Under the pieces are notes generated by a model, which worked only from the letters and a program-made list of their open reading frames with translations, made no database searches and had not been told where the DNA came from. This document shows positions 9,151-17,049 of a DNA stretch of 64,000 nt, in pieces. Position 1 is the first letter of the stretch, and every line of letters begins with the position of its first letter. The translations under genes were made by a program, and so were the position numbers. This DNA is from Lachnospiraceae bacterium NC2004 (GTDB taxonomy: Bacteria; Bacillota; Clostridia; Lachnospirales; Lachnospiraceae), in assembly GCA_000621905.1 (NCBI GenBank), contig JHXB01000003.1, positions 124,001 to 188,000 on the forward strand, in the 5' to 3' direction.

Positions 9151-9681
9151 TTATGACAATACCCACTTACTGAAGGATACATCATATATTACATCTGAGT
9201 TATTAAATAACTTCTTGACAGCCTCAACACATTCCTGTCTGACTGCCTCTTTGTTGGCAGCACACTCTTCGTAAGAATGCGAGCCTACAATATCCTGAAC
9301 AGTTGACTCAATGATACTACTCTTAGAACCGATACCAGTCTCTGCTGAAGGATCGTATGTCTTGTAGTCTTCTGATGTGGTATTCATTGATATCATTACT
9401 TTAATTACGGCGTAATGAACCTGTCCGTCTTCTCCCGTCTTAAGAGTAACCGTATTCTCGTTAGCAAGCTCGTAAGGAGAGATGTCACTGATCGCCACAG
9501 TTCCTGTAGCGGCCTCCCCATTGCCGTTCTCTAAAGTAAGATTGATAATCGACGCAATGTCAGTTATAAGATTAGCAGTCTTCTTATTAGTAGGAACGAC
9601 TGTAAATACAATAACGGCGAGCAATATAAAATTGATAATGCTAAATGCCAATATTATGACAGATATAAGATTTCTCTTCAT
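9151..9681 (-). CDS. fliL: FliL, flagellar basal body-associated protein
   Basis: FliL is a single-pass inner-membrane protein that surrounds the stator and supports torque under load. The 176 residues start with KRN and a hydrophobic helix (about 5-27), then an extracytoplasmic domain with periodic beta-strand character ending in YDVSFSKWVLS, typical of FliL C termini. AGGAG lies seven bases before the ATG. Its place between motB and fliM is the standard one. Confidence 0.93.
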   Translation of the reverse strand: MKRNLISVIILAFSIINFILLAVIVFTVVPTNKKTANLITDIASIINLTLENGNGEAATGTVAISDISPYELANENTVTLKTGEDGQVHYAVIKVMISMNTTSEDYKTYDPSAETGIGSKSSIIESTVQDIVGSHSYEECAANKEAVRQECVEAVKKLFNNSDVIYDVSFSKWVLS

Positions 9682-9703
9682 TGTCCTGCTCCTTTATAAA
9701 TTG

Positions 9704-10711
9704 CTATTGATTGCTGTTAAGATTGTTGTATATCTTAATGACAACCCTTCTGTTAAGAGCTCTTCCCTTAGCTGTCTTATTGCTTGCCTTAGGTCTCGTA
9801 TCACCAAAACCTGAAGTCTTCATGTTGGCAGGAATAAGATTCTTCTTATCGATCAAATAATTATAAACCGATATAGCTCTCGCAGTAGAAAGCATCTGAT
9901 TGTTATGATATTCACCCGAATACGGCTGATTATCAGTATGTCCCTCAATCTCAATCAATTGATTTCTGTACTTAACAAGTATGTCTCCAACTCTTCCAAC
10001 GAGTCTCCGAGCATCTTTGGTAAGCTCAACTCCACCACTCGCAAAAAGAATACCACCGTTAAGAGATATCTCAACATATTGAGCATTGTAATCAAGTCCG
10101 ACATCTTCGCTAATCTGTGAAGATTCAAGCATAGCTTCTATCTCTTCGTTCATCTGCTCCGACTGTTTCTGACCGGTCTCTTGCATCTGCTGTTCAAGAC
10201 TCTGCTCTGATTGAGCATCTTGAGCCTGTTGAGATTGTGAATCAGAAGCTGCTGAACCTTGTTGACTGTTAGCATTCTGCTGACTATCATCCTGTGATTC
10301 TGACTGATCTTGACTCGCACTTGAGTTCTCACTCTCGTTGGTGTGATTAACCATCTTCTGACTCTCTTGATCAGAATCTACAAGCTTCTTCTCATCTTCC
10401 TTAACCTCAGACAGATTGTCTGACGAACCGTCAGCGTTTCGTCCCTGAGAATTAACGTAATTGTCCATGCTGGTAAGCATATTAAGTCCTGCATCCACAG
10501 CCTGACCATGGGTCAGAGAAAATGATCCACCATCAAATATGCTTATCTTAGAAAATGAAGCCGAAATCTGGCGCATCTTCTCGGCATCGATGGTCGAACT
10601 GGCAAAAAGCAAGATAAAGAAACAAAGTAACAGATTCATCAAATCGGAGAAAGTTGCCATCCATGCAGGAGAACCTGCAGGCGCCTCTTCTTCTTTCTGT
10701 TTCTTAGCCAT
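9704..10711 (-). CDS. motB: MotB, flagellar stator protein
   Basis: MotB is the peptidoglycan-anchored stator subunit. In 335 residues it has a basic N terminus, a single membrane helix (about 17-38) with the proton-channel aspartate at D23 (MATFSDLMNLLLCFF), and a C-terminal OmpA-type peptidoglycan-binding domain (about 215-330, with IEGHTDNQPY). Between them lies an unusually long linker of about 100 residues (roughly 95-195) composed mainly of Ser, Gln, Asp and Glu. Its ATG overlaps the motA stop by one base, implying translational coupling. Confidence 0.95.
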   Translation of the reverse strand: MAKKQKEEEAPAGSPAWMATFSDLMNLLLCFFILLFASSTIDAEKMRQISASFSKISIFDGGSFSLTHGQAVDAGLNMLTSMDNYVNSQGRNADGSSDNLSEVKEDEKKLVDSDQESQKMVNHTNESENSSASQDQSESQDDSQQNANSQQGSAASDSQSQQAQDAQSEQSLEQQMQETGQKQSEQMNEEIEAMLESSQISEDVGLDYNAQYVEISLNGGILFASGGVELTKDARRLVGRVGDILVKYRNQLIEIEGHTDNQPYSGEYHNNQMLSTARAISVYNYLIDKKNLIPANMKTSGFGDTRPKASNKTAKGRALNRRVVIKIYNNLNSNQ

Positions 10712-11499
10712 CAGCCCTCACCACCTTCACCAATCTCAGCACGAGTCTTAGGCGCTAAGAATGACTTAAGCTTCTCTTCTATCAATCTTGGGTTCTCACC
10801 GGCCTGAATAGATAAAAGTCCTTCAATCATGACTTCCTTCATGGCAATCTCCCCGGCATTAAGCTGTTTCATCTTGTTAGAAGCCGGTGTAGCAATCCAG
10901 TTAGCTATCAAAGAACCGTACATAGTGGTAATCAACGCCACCGCCATGTTAGGACCGATACTCGCGGTATCGGAAAGGTTCTGAAGCATGAGTACAAGAC
11001 CGATAAGGGTACCAATCATACCCCATGCAGGTCCCAAGGCAGCCCATGTATCCCAAAAACTGATACGATTCTTATGCCTTGACTCTATGTTAACCATCTC
11101 AATCTCTAGTATTCCTCGAACCAACTCAGGATCGGTACCATCGACAATAAGCCCGACACCCTTCTTAAGGAAAGGATCTTCAATGCCGTTGGCAGCTTCC
11201 TCAAGTGCCAAAAGTCCCTCTTTACGGGCAACATTAGAAAGGTCCATAATACTACTTATAATCTGCTTCTCATCGTTATTAGGAACTTTAAAAATCAAAC
11301 CAAACGAAGTAAGTCCGCCTATAAAGTCCGGCATCGTGTACGATGTCATAACGGATGACAAGGATCCACCAATTGTAATAATAAGCGACGGCACATCCCA
11401 GAAATATCCCAATCCGGCCAAGCCGTAATCACTCGATGCAACACCGAATACAAACATGCCTGCACCAAGCAAAACGCCAATAAGTGACGCTAAATCCAA
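10711..11499 (-). CDS. motA: MotA, flagellar stator protein
   Basis: MotA is the ion-conducting stator subunit that pushes on FliG. The 262-residue protein has four hydrophobic segments and the MotA/TolQ/ExbB-type region AWGMIGTLIGLVLMLQNL, followed by GPNMAVALITTMYGSLIANW. The only sensible start is TTG at 11499, with AGGAG nine bases upstream. It sits 12 bases after flbD and overlaps motB. Confidence 0.95.
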   Translation of the reverse strand: MDLASLIGVLLGAGMFVFGVASSDYGLAGLGYFWDVPSLIITIGGSLSSVMTSYTMPDFIGGLTSFGLIFKVPNNDEKQIISSIMDLSNVARKEGLLALEEAANGIEDPFLKKGVGLIVDGTDPELVRGILEIEMVNIESRHKNRISFWDTWAALGPAWGMIGTLIGLVLMLQNLSDTASIGPNMAVALITTMYGSLIANWIATPASNKMKQLNAGEIAMKEVMIEGLLSIQAGENPRLIEEKLKSFLAPKTRAEIGEGGEG

Positions 11500-11511
11500 T
11501 GTATTTCACTC

Positions 11512-11721
11512 CTAATCTTCGCGTATCTGGCGTACTATATCACCATATAAACTCATTCTATACAATTTTACTAAATTTGTAACCTCTTGTCTAGTCTCTT
11601 TTACAATTATTTTGTGTCCGGTAGTAAGAGTAACCACAGTATCTGGTGTTTCTTCTATAAATTCAATGATATCACAATTGACCGTAAACTTGACGTCGTT
11701 AAGTTTAGTCAACTCTATCAT
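11512..11721 (-). CDS. flbD: FlbD (SwrD)-family flagellar protein
   Basis: FlbD/SwrD is a small cytoplasmic protein found at the head of motA-motB-fliL clusters; in Bacillus the homologue raises motor torque. The ATG at 11721 gives 69 residues (MIELTKLNDVKFTVN) and has GGAGG eight bases upstream; an in-frame GTG at 11730 falls inside the ribosome-binding site. The conserved features are the N-terminal IELTKLN and the TGHKIIVKET region. It is the first gene of the transcript from the promoter at 11775-11803. Confidence 0.92.
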   Translation of the reverse strand: MIELTKLNDVKFTVNCDIIEFIEETPDTVVTLTTGHKIIVKETRQEVTNLVKLYRMSLYGDIVRQIRED

Positions 11722-11767
11722 ACCAATCACCTCCGGGCCAAAATATAAAAAAAAGAATATAAAAAGC

Positions 11768-11800
11768 CATTTGTATTATATCACATATTCCATACAAATG
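11768..11800. repeat. 9-bp inverted repeat across the flbD promoter (operator candidate)
   Basis: CATTTGTAT at 11768-11776 and ATACAAATG at 11792-11800 form a perfect inverted repeat separated by 15 bases. One arm covers part of the -10 and the start point; the other touches the -35. The arms lie largely upstream of the expected RNA start, so a DNA-binding role fits better than an RNA hairpin. Confidence 0.7.
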
Positions 11801-11803
11801 CAA
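11775..11803 (-). promoter_or_regulatory. Housekeeping promoter of the flbD-motAB-fli transcript
   Basis: On the minus strand the -35 is TTGCAT (11798-11803) and the -10 is TATAAT (11775-11780), with a 17-base spacer and an extended -10 TG. Transcription would start about 45 bases before flbD, just after the flgE terminator. The core promoter is bracketed by a perfect 9-bp inverted repeat (see the repeat entry). Confidence 0.8.
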
Positions 11804-11805
11804 AA

Positions 11806-11838
11806 AAGCAAAAAAATTGGCGCCGCTAAGCAGCGCCA
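11806..11838 (-). terminator. Intrinsic terminator after flgE
   Basis: Read on the minus strand, TGGCGC (11833-11838 side) pairs with GCGCCA across a 9-base loop with possible inner GCT/AGC pairing, and is followed directly by a run of seven T and then another T tract. It lies 14 bases after the flgE stop and separates the flgB-flgE transcript from the flbD transcript. Confidence 0.85.
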
Positions 11839-11851
11839 TTAAAAATAATCA

Positions 11852-13300
11852 TTATCTCTTTAAGTTAACAAGCTCCTCAAGCAATGTATCAGATACTGTT
11901 ATAATACGCGAGTTAGCCTGGAAACCTCTCTGAGTTGTGATCATCTCGGTAAACTCGTTAGAAAGATCCACGTTACTCATCTCCAACACACCCTGAGTGA
12001 TGCTTCCGCCACCGGCTGTAGGATCTTTACCGATTCCGTCAAATGTACCTGAGTTAGCTGTAGTTGTATACATACTGTCTCCAACCTTCTCAAGACCTGC
12101 TGCATTTTCAAATGATGCAACTGAAATCTGTCCTAGAAGCTTGGTATCACCGTTGTCATAGGTAGCTGTAATCTTACCATCGGTTCCAATTGCAACACCT
12201 GACATCTCACCTGAAGTACGACCTGCACCAACACCCTTTAAGTTACCTCTTACAGATGTGAGTGTGCTCTTACCGTTATTAGCGTACATTGTGGTTGTAC
12301 TCATATCTACCTGAATACCACCCTCTGCAGTTCCTGCCGTTGGATCGGTAGTTGTTCCATAGAACGGATTATCAATAGCAGTATCAACAGGCTTAATAAT
12401 AAGATTGAAAATGTTACCATCAGCAGCAGTAACAGTTGCGCCTGTTGCAGGTCCGCTAAGACCAAGGCTCTCAAAAGCACCTGTGTCTTCGTGGTACTTA
12501 ACAGTTATCTGGGTTCCGGAAGCTCCGGTACCACCGATAGCAGCTGTATACCCTGCCTCAGGATTCTTAGACTGTAAGATACTCTTATTCTCAGAATCAA
12601 TGATATCGTCAAGCTCCATTGTGTATGAACTCTGAGTCTTATCTTCAGCATTCTGCTTTAACTTATATTTAACAGTGTATGAATATCCTTCCTTGTCGTA
12701 GATAGTCATACTCATAACAAGTCCATCCGCACTCTGAACATCTGAGTTAGTCTTATCAATGTTGCCCTTAAAGTAGTTAGCTGCAGTAGCTTCAGGTGCA
12801 ACAGATAAGTTCTCAGGTGTCTGAATACCGAGAGGTGAAACCATATCCTGCTTGATATCAAGAGTCTCAGGATCAACCTGCCATCCCATTACATGATAAC
12901 CTGACTGGGTAACAAGATATCCTGCGTCATCAACGGTAAATGCACCAACCTTGGTAAAGTAGTTAGTGTTACCATCATTAACTACGAAGAAGTTATCTCC
13001 GCTTATCTTCAAATCGTAAGGGTTATCAGTACGCTGTGCTGAACCCTCTGAAGTAGGATCTGAGTAGATAGAACCAACCGAAGTACCAAGTCCTACCTGC
13101 ATTGCATTAACACCACCACGTCCGGTATCGGCATTAGAACCTGTTGCACTCTGTGTAGTCTGTGAGAATACCTGTGTAAATGTTACTCGGCTTGTCTTAT
13201 ATCCTACAGTATTAACATTGGCAATATTGTTACCAATTACGTCCATCTTAGTCTGGTGTACTCTAAGTCCCGATACACCTGAATATAATGATCTCATCAT
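11852..13300 (-). CDS. flgE: FlgE, flagellar hook protein
   Basis: FlgE polymerises into the hook. The 482-residue protein begins with the axial-protein signature (MRSLYSGVSGLRVHQ, then NNIANVNTVGYK) and ends with the matching C-terminal region DLSNEFTEMITTQRGFQANS, which together form the hook core. The middle is Thr/Gly/Asp-rich, as in surface-exposed hook domains. AGGAGG lies nine bases before the first of two tandem ATGs. It closes the first flagellar transcript before a terminator. Confidence 0.96.
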   Translation of the reverse strand: MMRSLYSGVSGLRVHQTKMDVIGNNIANVNTVGYKTSRVTFTQVFSQTTQSATGSNADTGRGGVNAMQVGLGTSVGSIYSDPTSEGSAQRTDNPYDLKISGDNFFVVNDGNTNYFTKVGAFTVDDAGYLVTQSGYHVMGWQVDPETLDIKQDMVSPLGIQTPENLSVAPEATAANYFKGNIDKTNSDVQSADGLVMSMTIYDKEGYSYTVKYKLKQNAEDKTQSSYTMELDDIIDSENKSILQSKNPEAGYTAAIGGTGASGTQITVKYHEDTGAFESLGLSGPATGATVTAADGNIFNLIIKPVDTAIDNPFYGTTTDPTAGTAEGGIQVDMSTTTMYANNGKSTLTSVRGNLKGVGAGRTSGEMSGVAIGTDGKITATYDNGDTKLLGQISVASFENAAGLEKVGDSMYTTTANSGTFDGIGKDPTAGGGSITQGVLEMSNVDLSNEFTEMITTQRGFQANSRIITVSDTLLEELVNLKR

Positions 13301-13381
13301 AATAATCGACCTCCTAACAAAAGGCCTGATATCTAAGGTTTTATCTGTCGTTCAAAAACCTATAACCTCCATAAGGTCCGG

Positions 13382-13768
13382 CTATGATATCACGGCTCCA
13401 TCAATATTGGTAAATACATTTCTTTCTTCCTGGCTCTTAAGGGCTGTTATCACTGTGTTATTAGGTATATTAACAACAAATGATAAATCATCGACAATTA
13501 TCAAAGAGTCTTTGATGTTCTTCTCCCTTGCCTTTAAAACTCCATCATTAAGTCGTCTCATCTGTTCATCAGATACGTTAAGTTCTCTGCTCAAAAGTCT
13601 TTCGTTGGCATGTTTTGAAAAATTAACCTTCTCACTATCGCTTATGGCATTCTGATATATAAACTTGAAACTGACTTTTGCATCTTCTTTAGGTGACTCA
13701 AATCCCTGTCCCTTAGAGTAATCAATTGAAGATGACAGTGGAGCAAACTCATTAACTATCGGATTCAT
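13382..13768 (-). CDS. Flagellar operon protein of the TIGR02530 type
   Basis: This 128-residue cytoplasmic protein resembles the family described simply as flagellar operon protein (TIGR02530), found between flgD and flgE in many Firmicutes; its exact role is not established. Visible features are the conserved stretch VNFSKHANERLLSREL and the C-terminal VVNIPNNTVITAL. I prefer ATG 13768 (GGAG nine bases upstream); ATG 13774 is only three bases from the ribosome-binding site. Its position beside hook genes suggests a hook-assembly role. Confidence 0.85.
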   Translation of the reverse strand: MNPIVNEFAPLSSSIDYSKGQGFESPKEDAKVSFKFIYQNAISDSEKVNFSKHANERLLSRELNVSDEQMRRLNDGVLKAREKNIKDSLIIVDDLSFVVNIPNNTVITALKSQEERNVFTNIDGAVIS

Positions 13769-13796
13769 ATGCATTCGCTCCTTTCACAAAATGTCC

Positions 13797-14246
13797 TTAT
13801 TCTGTGGGTATATTGCTTGCAGCCATATTACTCATATAATCCATATCTACTACTGAATCGAGATCCTGATAATTATATAAGCTTCCGTTAATTGAGAGGA
13901 AAGGCTTGCCGTTCTGCATCGTAGTAAAGTCAACCAATCCACTTATAAAATCATCCTTGCCTGTAGCATCCTGAGTCTTCATGATTACGTACTTGCCAAC
14001 AAGATTCTGTGCACTCGCCTTGTCGAAATTGGTATTGAGGTTCTCCATCTCCTCAAGCGATGTAAACTGTGCTAACTGTGACATGTACTGAGTTGAATCT
14101 GAAGGATTCATTGGATCCTGGTATTTCATCTGAGTAACCAAAAGCTGTAAAAAAGCATCCTTACCAAGTGCATTCTTGTTCTCGATTGCGCTTGTATCGG
14201 TTATGTTAGTCTGATTGCTGGTTCCCAATGGATTAATATTACTCAT
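13797..14246 (-). CDS. flgD: FlgD, hook assembly scaffold protein
   Basis: FlgD caps the growing hook. The 149-residue protein carries the conserved N-terminal motif LGKDAFLQLLVTQMKYQDP followed by the FTSLEEMENL region. It is the short Gram-positive form (about 140-150 residues) and lacks the extended Ig-like domain of enterobacterial FlgD. AGGAG lies six bases before the ATG. It follows fliK by 13 bases. Confidence 0.95.
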   Translation of the reverse strand: MSNINPLGTSNQTNITDTSAIENKNALGKDAFLQLLVTQMKYQDPMNPSDSTQYMSQLAQFTSLEEMENLNTNFDKASAQNLVGKYVIMKTQDATGKDDFISGLVDFTTMQNGKPFLSINGSLYNYQDLDSVVDMDYMSNMAASNIPTE

Positions 14247-14259
14247 AGGCTTCTCCTTT

Positions 14260-15696
14260 CTATGCAGTGAAGTCTACTGAGTTACCTGAACGTCTCATCA
14301 TATCGACGTTGATTGCTTCTTCCTCAGTAAGTTCTGCATCATCTATATCTAAATCGTCAAGATTAATCTGCCTCTTAGAGCCGTTCTTACCGCTCTCGTT
14401 ACTCTCTTCTCCTTCAAATGCCTGCTGTTCATTAAACTCATTAAAGCCTTCCGGATTGATTGTAACTTCTACCGCCTCTACTTTAAGACCTTGGTTGTTG
14501 AAACTCTCTTTAAGAACAGCAATCTGTCCTTCAATTGCATTTCTAGCAGCCTGTGTCTCCGCTGTGATAGAAGCTGTAATTACGCCCTCTTTAGCGGCTA
14601 CCTGAATATGTACTTTGCCAAGACTTGCAGGGTTGAGCTGAAGCTCCATAGATGTGGTATCAGCCTTGACTACCGTTCTAATCTCATCTACTATCTGGTT
14701 GATGATATCAACCGCCTGAGCTGATGTAGCTGATGTGTAAGAAGTAGTCTGTGTAACAGCCTGCGCAAGCTCTGTAAAGACATTCTGTGCAGCAGTCGTG
14801 TTAACATGTTGATTATTAACATGCGAATGCTCCTTTGGTCCCTGGCTTTGATCATCCTTGGTCTGATTGTTAAGATTGTCACTCTCAACTTCTACAGTAA
14901 CCTTAACATCTGAAACAACCTGAGTCTCACTCTCGACGGTGACATCTGCGTCATCCTCTTCAGTGACAACAGCCTGTTCAAAAACCATAACCTCTGCCTT
15001 AGCCTGCTCCGGTGTTATATCTGTAACACCAAGCTGTTCTTTGGCTTGATTGATCTGATTCATAAGTTCCTTGACATCCATGCTTAAGTCTTCATTGCTG
15101 ATGAGCTCCATCGTGGAAGACAACTCATTGGTAGTCATAACCACTTTAAGGATATTCTCTCCGTCAAGCAGATCCTCCGGCACCATATCAAGCGCCTGCA
15201 TGGTTGAATCTAGTTCTTCTTTGGAAATGCCCAAAACATTCTGAATCAATGTCTGAATCTGTTCAATTGCTGATGTTATTGCTTCAATTGCACTTGCAAT
15301 TGCGTCTTCATCAGTTCCCTGTGTGACATCCTTGTCTGATACTGAATCGTCAGTATTCTTGACATTACGGCCATCCTTTGCCGAATCGCTTATCTTAGTC
15401 TTGCCATCATTCTTGCTGACATTGTCCTTATTGTCAGTCTGATCAGACTTGTTAGTATCTTTCTGGCTCTTAACACCATTGTCACTTGATGCCTTGCTAA
15501 CCTTGGTGTCATTGGCTGTCTTACTGTCAGCTGTCTTAACCTGATTAGCATTGTTTTGACTCGTGTCAACGCTTCTTGAACCTGCAAGATTAATAACATC
15601 TGAGAATGAGGCAGACGATTTGGAGTCTCTCTTGCCGCCTGATGCGCTAACATCCGTTGACATGAGCCCCGTTCCATTAAGATTGGCTATCGTCAT
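14260..15696 (-). CDS. fliK: FliK, hook-length control protein
   Basis: FliK is the secreted molecular ruler that, with FlhB, stops hook growth. I place the start at ATG 15696 (478 residues) with GGAGG seven bases upstream. The N-terminal half is long and low-complexity (Ser, Asp, Lys, Thr, Asn), as expected for the extended ruler segment. The C-terminal Flg_hook domain (about 335-425) has the signature MELQLNPASLGKVHIQV followed by AAKEGVITASI. Sequence identity is low outside this domain, but position and domain make the call firm. Confidence 0.93.
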   Translation of the reverse strand: MTIANLNGTGLMSTDVSASGGKRDSKSSASFSDVINLAGSRSVDTSQNNANQVKTADSKTANDTKVSKASSDNGVKSQKDTNKSDQTDNKDNVSKNDGKTKISDSAKDGRNVKNTDDSVSDKDVTQGTDEDAIASAIEAITSAIEQIQTLIQNVLGISKEELDSTMQALDMVPEDLLDGENILKVVMTTNELSSTMELISNEDLSMDVKELMNQINQAKEQLGVTDITPEQAKAEVMVFEQAVVTEEDDADVTVESETQVVSDVKVTVEVESDNLNNQTKDDQSQGPKEHSHVNNQHVNTTAAQNVFTELAQAVTQTTSYTSATSAQAVDIINQIVDEIRTVVKADTTSMELQLNPASLGKVHIQVAAKEGVITASITAETQAARNAIEGQIAVLKESFNNQGLKVEAVEVTINPEGFNEFNEQQAFEGEESNESGKNGSKRQINLDDLDIDDAELTEEEAINVDMMRRSGNSVDFTA

Positions 15697-15714
15697 CGAA
15701 ATGCCTCCTTTCAA

Positions 15715-15765
15715 GATATTGTATATATGATAGCGTCACACATTTACTATCATACAATATATATA
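15715..15765 (-). other. Imperfect hairpin in the fliK leader
   Basis: Just upstream of the fliK ribosome-binding site, ATGATAG pairs with CTATCAT and, after an ATAT bulge, ATATTGT pairs with ACAATAT, leaving a 13-base loop around 15734-15746. It is AU-rich and has no T tract, so it is not a normal terminator. It could be an RNA-processing or stability site between the motE-like gene and fliK. Confidence 0.45.
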
Positions 15766-15793
15766 TCGGACAAATGCATGCTGTACTTGATAG

Positions 15794-16582
15794 TTAAGAC
15801 GACATTTTTTTGGTAACTTTTGCCGCGTACGCCGAACTCATCTCACCCATAATCTTACCACGCTGTTCCGGTGTCATCTCATCAAGTATATCCACAACAA
15901 TATCAAGGTCTGCAGTCATAACCTCAAGTATCTTGGCAGCCTGTGCCGGCTTCATTGCCGCATAAGATGCCGCCAACTCCTTTCTATCCTCGTCTTCCTT
16001 CTCCGTCTTAATAACCTCTTTATAGAGTTTGGCCGCAGTATCAGCGTCCATTGACTCATACCATTTGACGTAATCATCCGGTTTAACATTGTCGTTATAG
16101 ACAACCTCTTTGTAAAATTCCTCTTTGGTGTTCTCGAAAGTCTTTTGATTCTTCTCGTATACTTTAAGTTTCTTAATCTGCTTCTCTAATTCTTCAATCT
16201 TAGTTGCATCTTCGGTTGTGTAGGATGCAGCGTTAGATGACGCATATCCCGCCTTAAGGGCATCAACCTCAGCCTCTAACTCTCTGATTCTTAGGACAGC
16301 CTGAGCAAGATTTCTGTATCCTGTCTCTTCTCTTACTTCATCATCTGTCTTCTCGGGCAAAACACTGCTAATCACAGGGATGTCACCAATCATAGGTCTT
16401 AACACCTTAGAACCGAAATGTCCTACATCCATCCTTATGCATATCAGTAGAGCAATAACGGCAACAAGAACTATGATAAATACCAAAAATGCCGACCAGC
16501 TTCCACCCTTCTCCTTCTTAGGAGGCGCTCCTTCAAATGTCGGTATAGTATTAAATCCTTCGTTCACGCGTTTCTTACTCAT
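15794..16582 (-). CDS. MotE-like (YlxF-type) protein with MgtE N-type domain
   Basis: Members of this group (YlxF in Bacillus, MotE elsewhere) sit between fliJ and fliK and are thought to help stator or export-apparatus assembly. The 262-residue protein has a cytoplasmic N terminus, one membrane helix (about 33-50), a coiled coil rich in Glu/Lys (about 90-150) and a C-terminal MgtE intracellular N-type domain with MKPAQAAKILEVM and MTPEQRGKIMGEM. ATG 16582 is supported by AGG eight bases upstream. It overlaps fliJ by 8 bases. The family call is good; the role is inferred. Confidence 0.85.
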   Translation of the reverse strand: MSKKRVNEGFNTIPTFEGAPPKKEKGGSWSAFLVFIIVLVAVIALLICIRMDVGHFGSKVLRPMIGDIPVISSVLPEKTDDEVREETGYRNLAQAVLRIRELEAEVDALKAGYASSNAASYTTEDATKIEELEKQIKKLKVYEKNQKTFENTKEEFYKEVVYNDNVKPDDYVKWYESMDADTAAKLYKEVIKTEKEDEDRKELAASYAAMKPAQAAKILEVMTADLDIVVDILDEMTPEQRGKIMGEMSSAYAAKVTKKMSS

Positions 16583-17030
16583 CTTCTTCACCTGCTCTGT
16601 TATGTGTAAAACTAACTAACTCATCTATCTCTTTCTTCTCTTGATTGTTGAGTTCTATCTTAAACTCTTCAAATTCATTTTCTTTAAGCTTCTCATGAGT
16701 CTTTCTGTCTATCATAGCCTGATTAAGGTTACGCCTGGCATTATCTAAAACTGCGTTAAGCGCCGCAATCTTCTTCATTTGCTGTTGTTCCTGATACTTA
16801 AGACTCGTAATTGCATTCTCACATTGGTTGAGCTTTAAAACATCAAGCCTCTCAAGCATAAGTTGACGCTTAAGCTCCTCGTAGCCCCCAAGCCTCATCC
16901 TGATACCCTCTAAGACTTCATTAGCCTCATTAACTCTCATTTGTGCCTGAGAAAATGCTGTTCTCGCCTGATCTTCAAGCTTAATCTTGACATCTAATAC
17001 GTTTTGCATCGAATATCTGAAAACAGCCAA
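16575..17030 (-). CDS. fliJ: FliJ, flagellar export chaperone
   Basis: FliJ is the small coiled-coil stalk of the FliH-FliI ATPase complex. The best start is TTG 17030 (151 residues, beginning AVFRYSMQNVLDVK), with GGCGG eight bases upstream; the longer GTG reading at 17039 begins inside that site. The protein is almost entirely heptad-like helix rich in Glu, Lys, Gln and Arg, as expected. It lies between fliI and the motE-like gene. Confidence 0.9.
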   Translation of the reverse strand: MAVFRYSMQNVLDVKIKLEDQARTAFSQAQMRVNEANEVLEGIRMRLGGYEELKRQLMLERLDVLKLNQCENAITSLKYQEQQQMKKIAALNAVLDNARRNLNQAMIDRKTHEKLKENEFEEFKIELNNQEKKEIDELVSFTHNRAGEEDE

Positions 17031-17049
17031 CTTTCTCACCGCCTATTAA

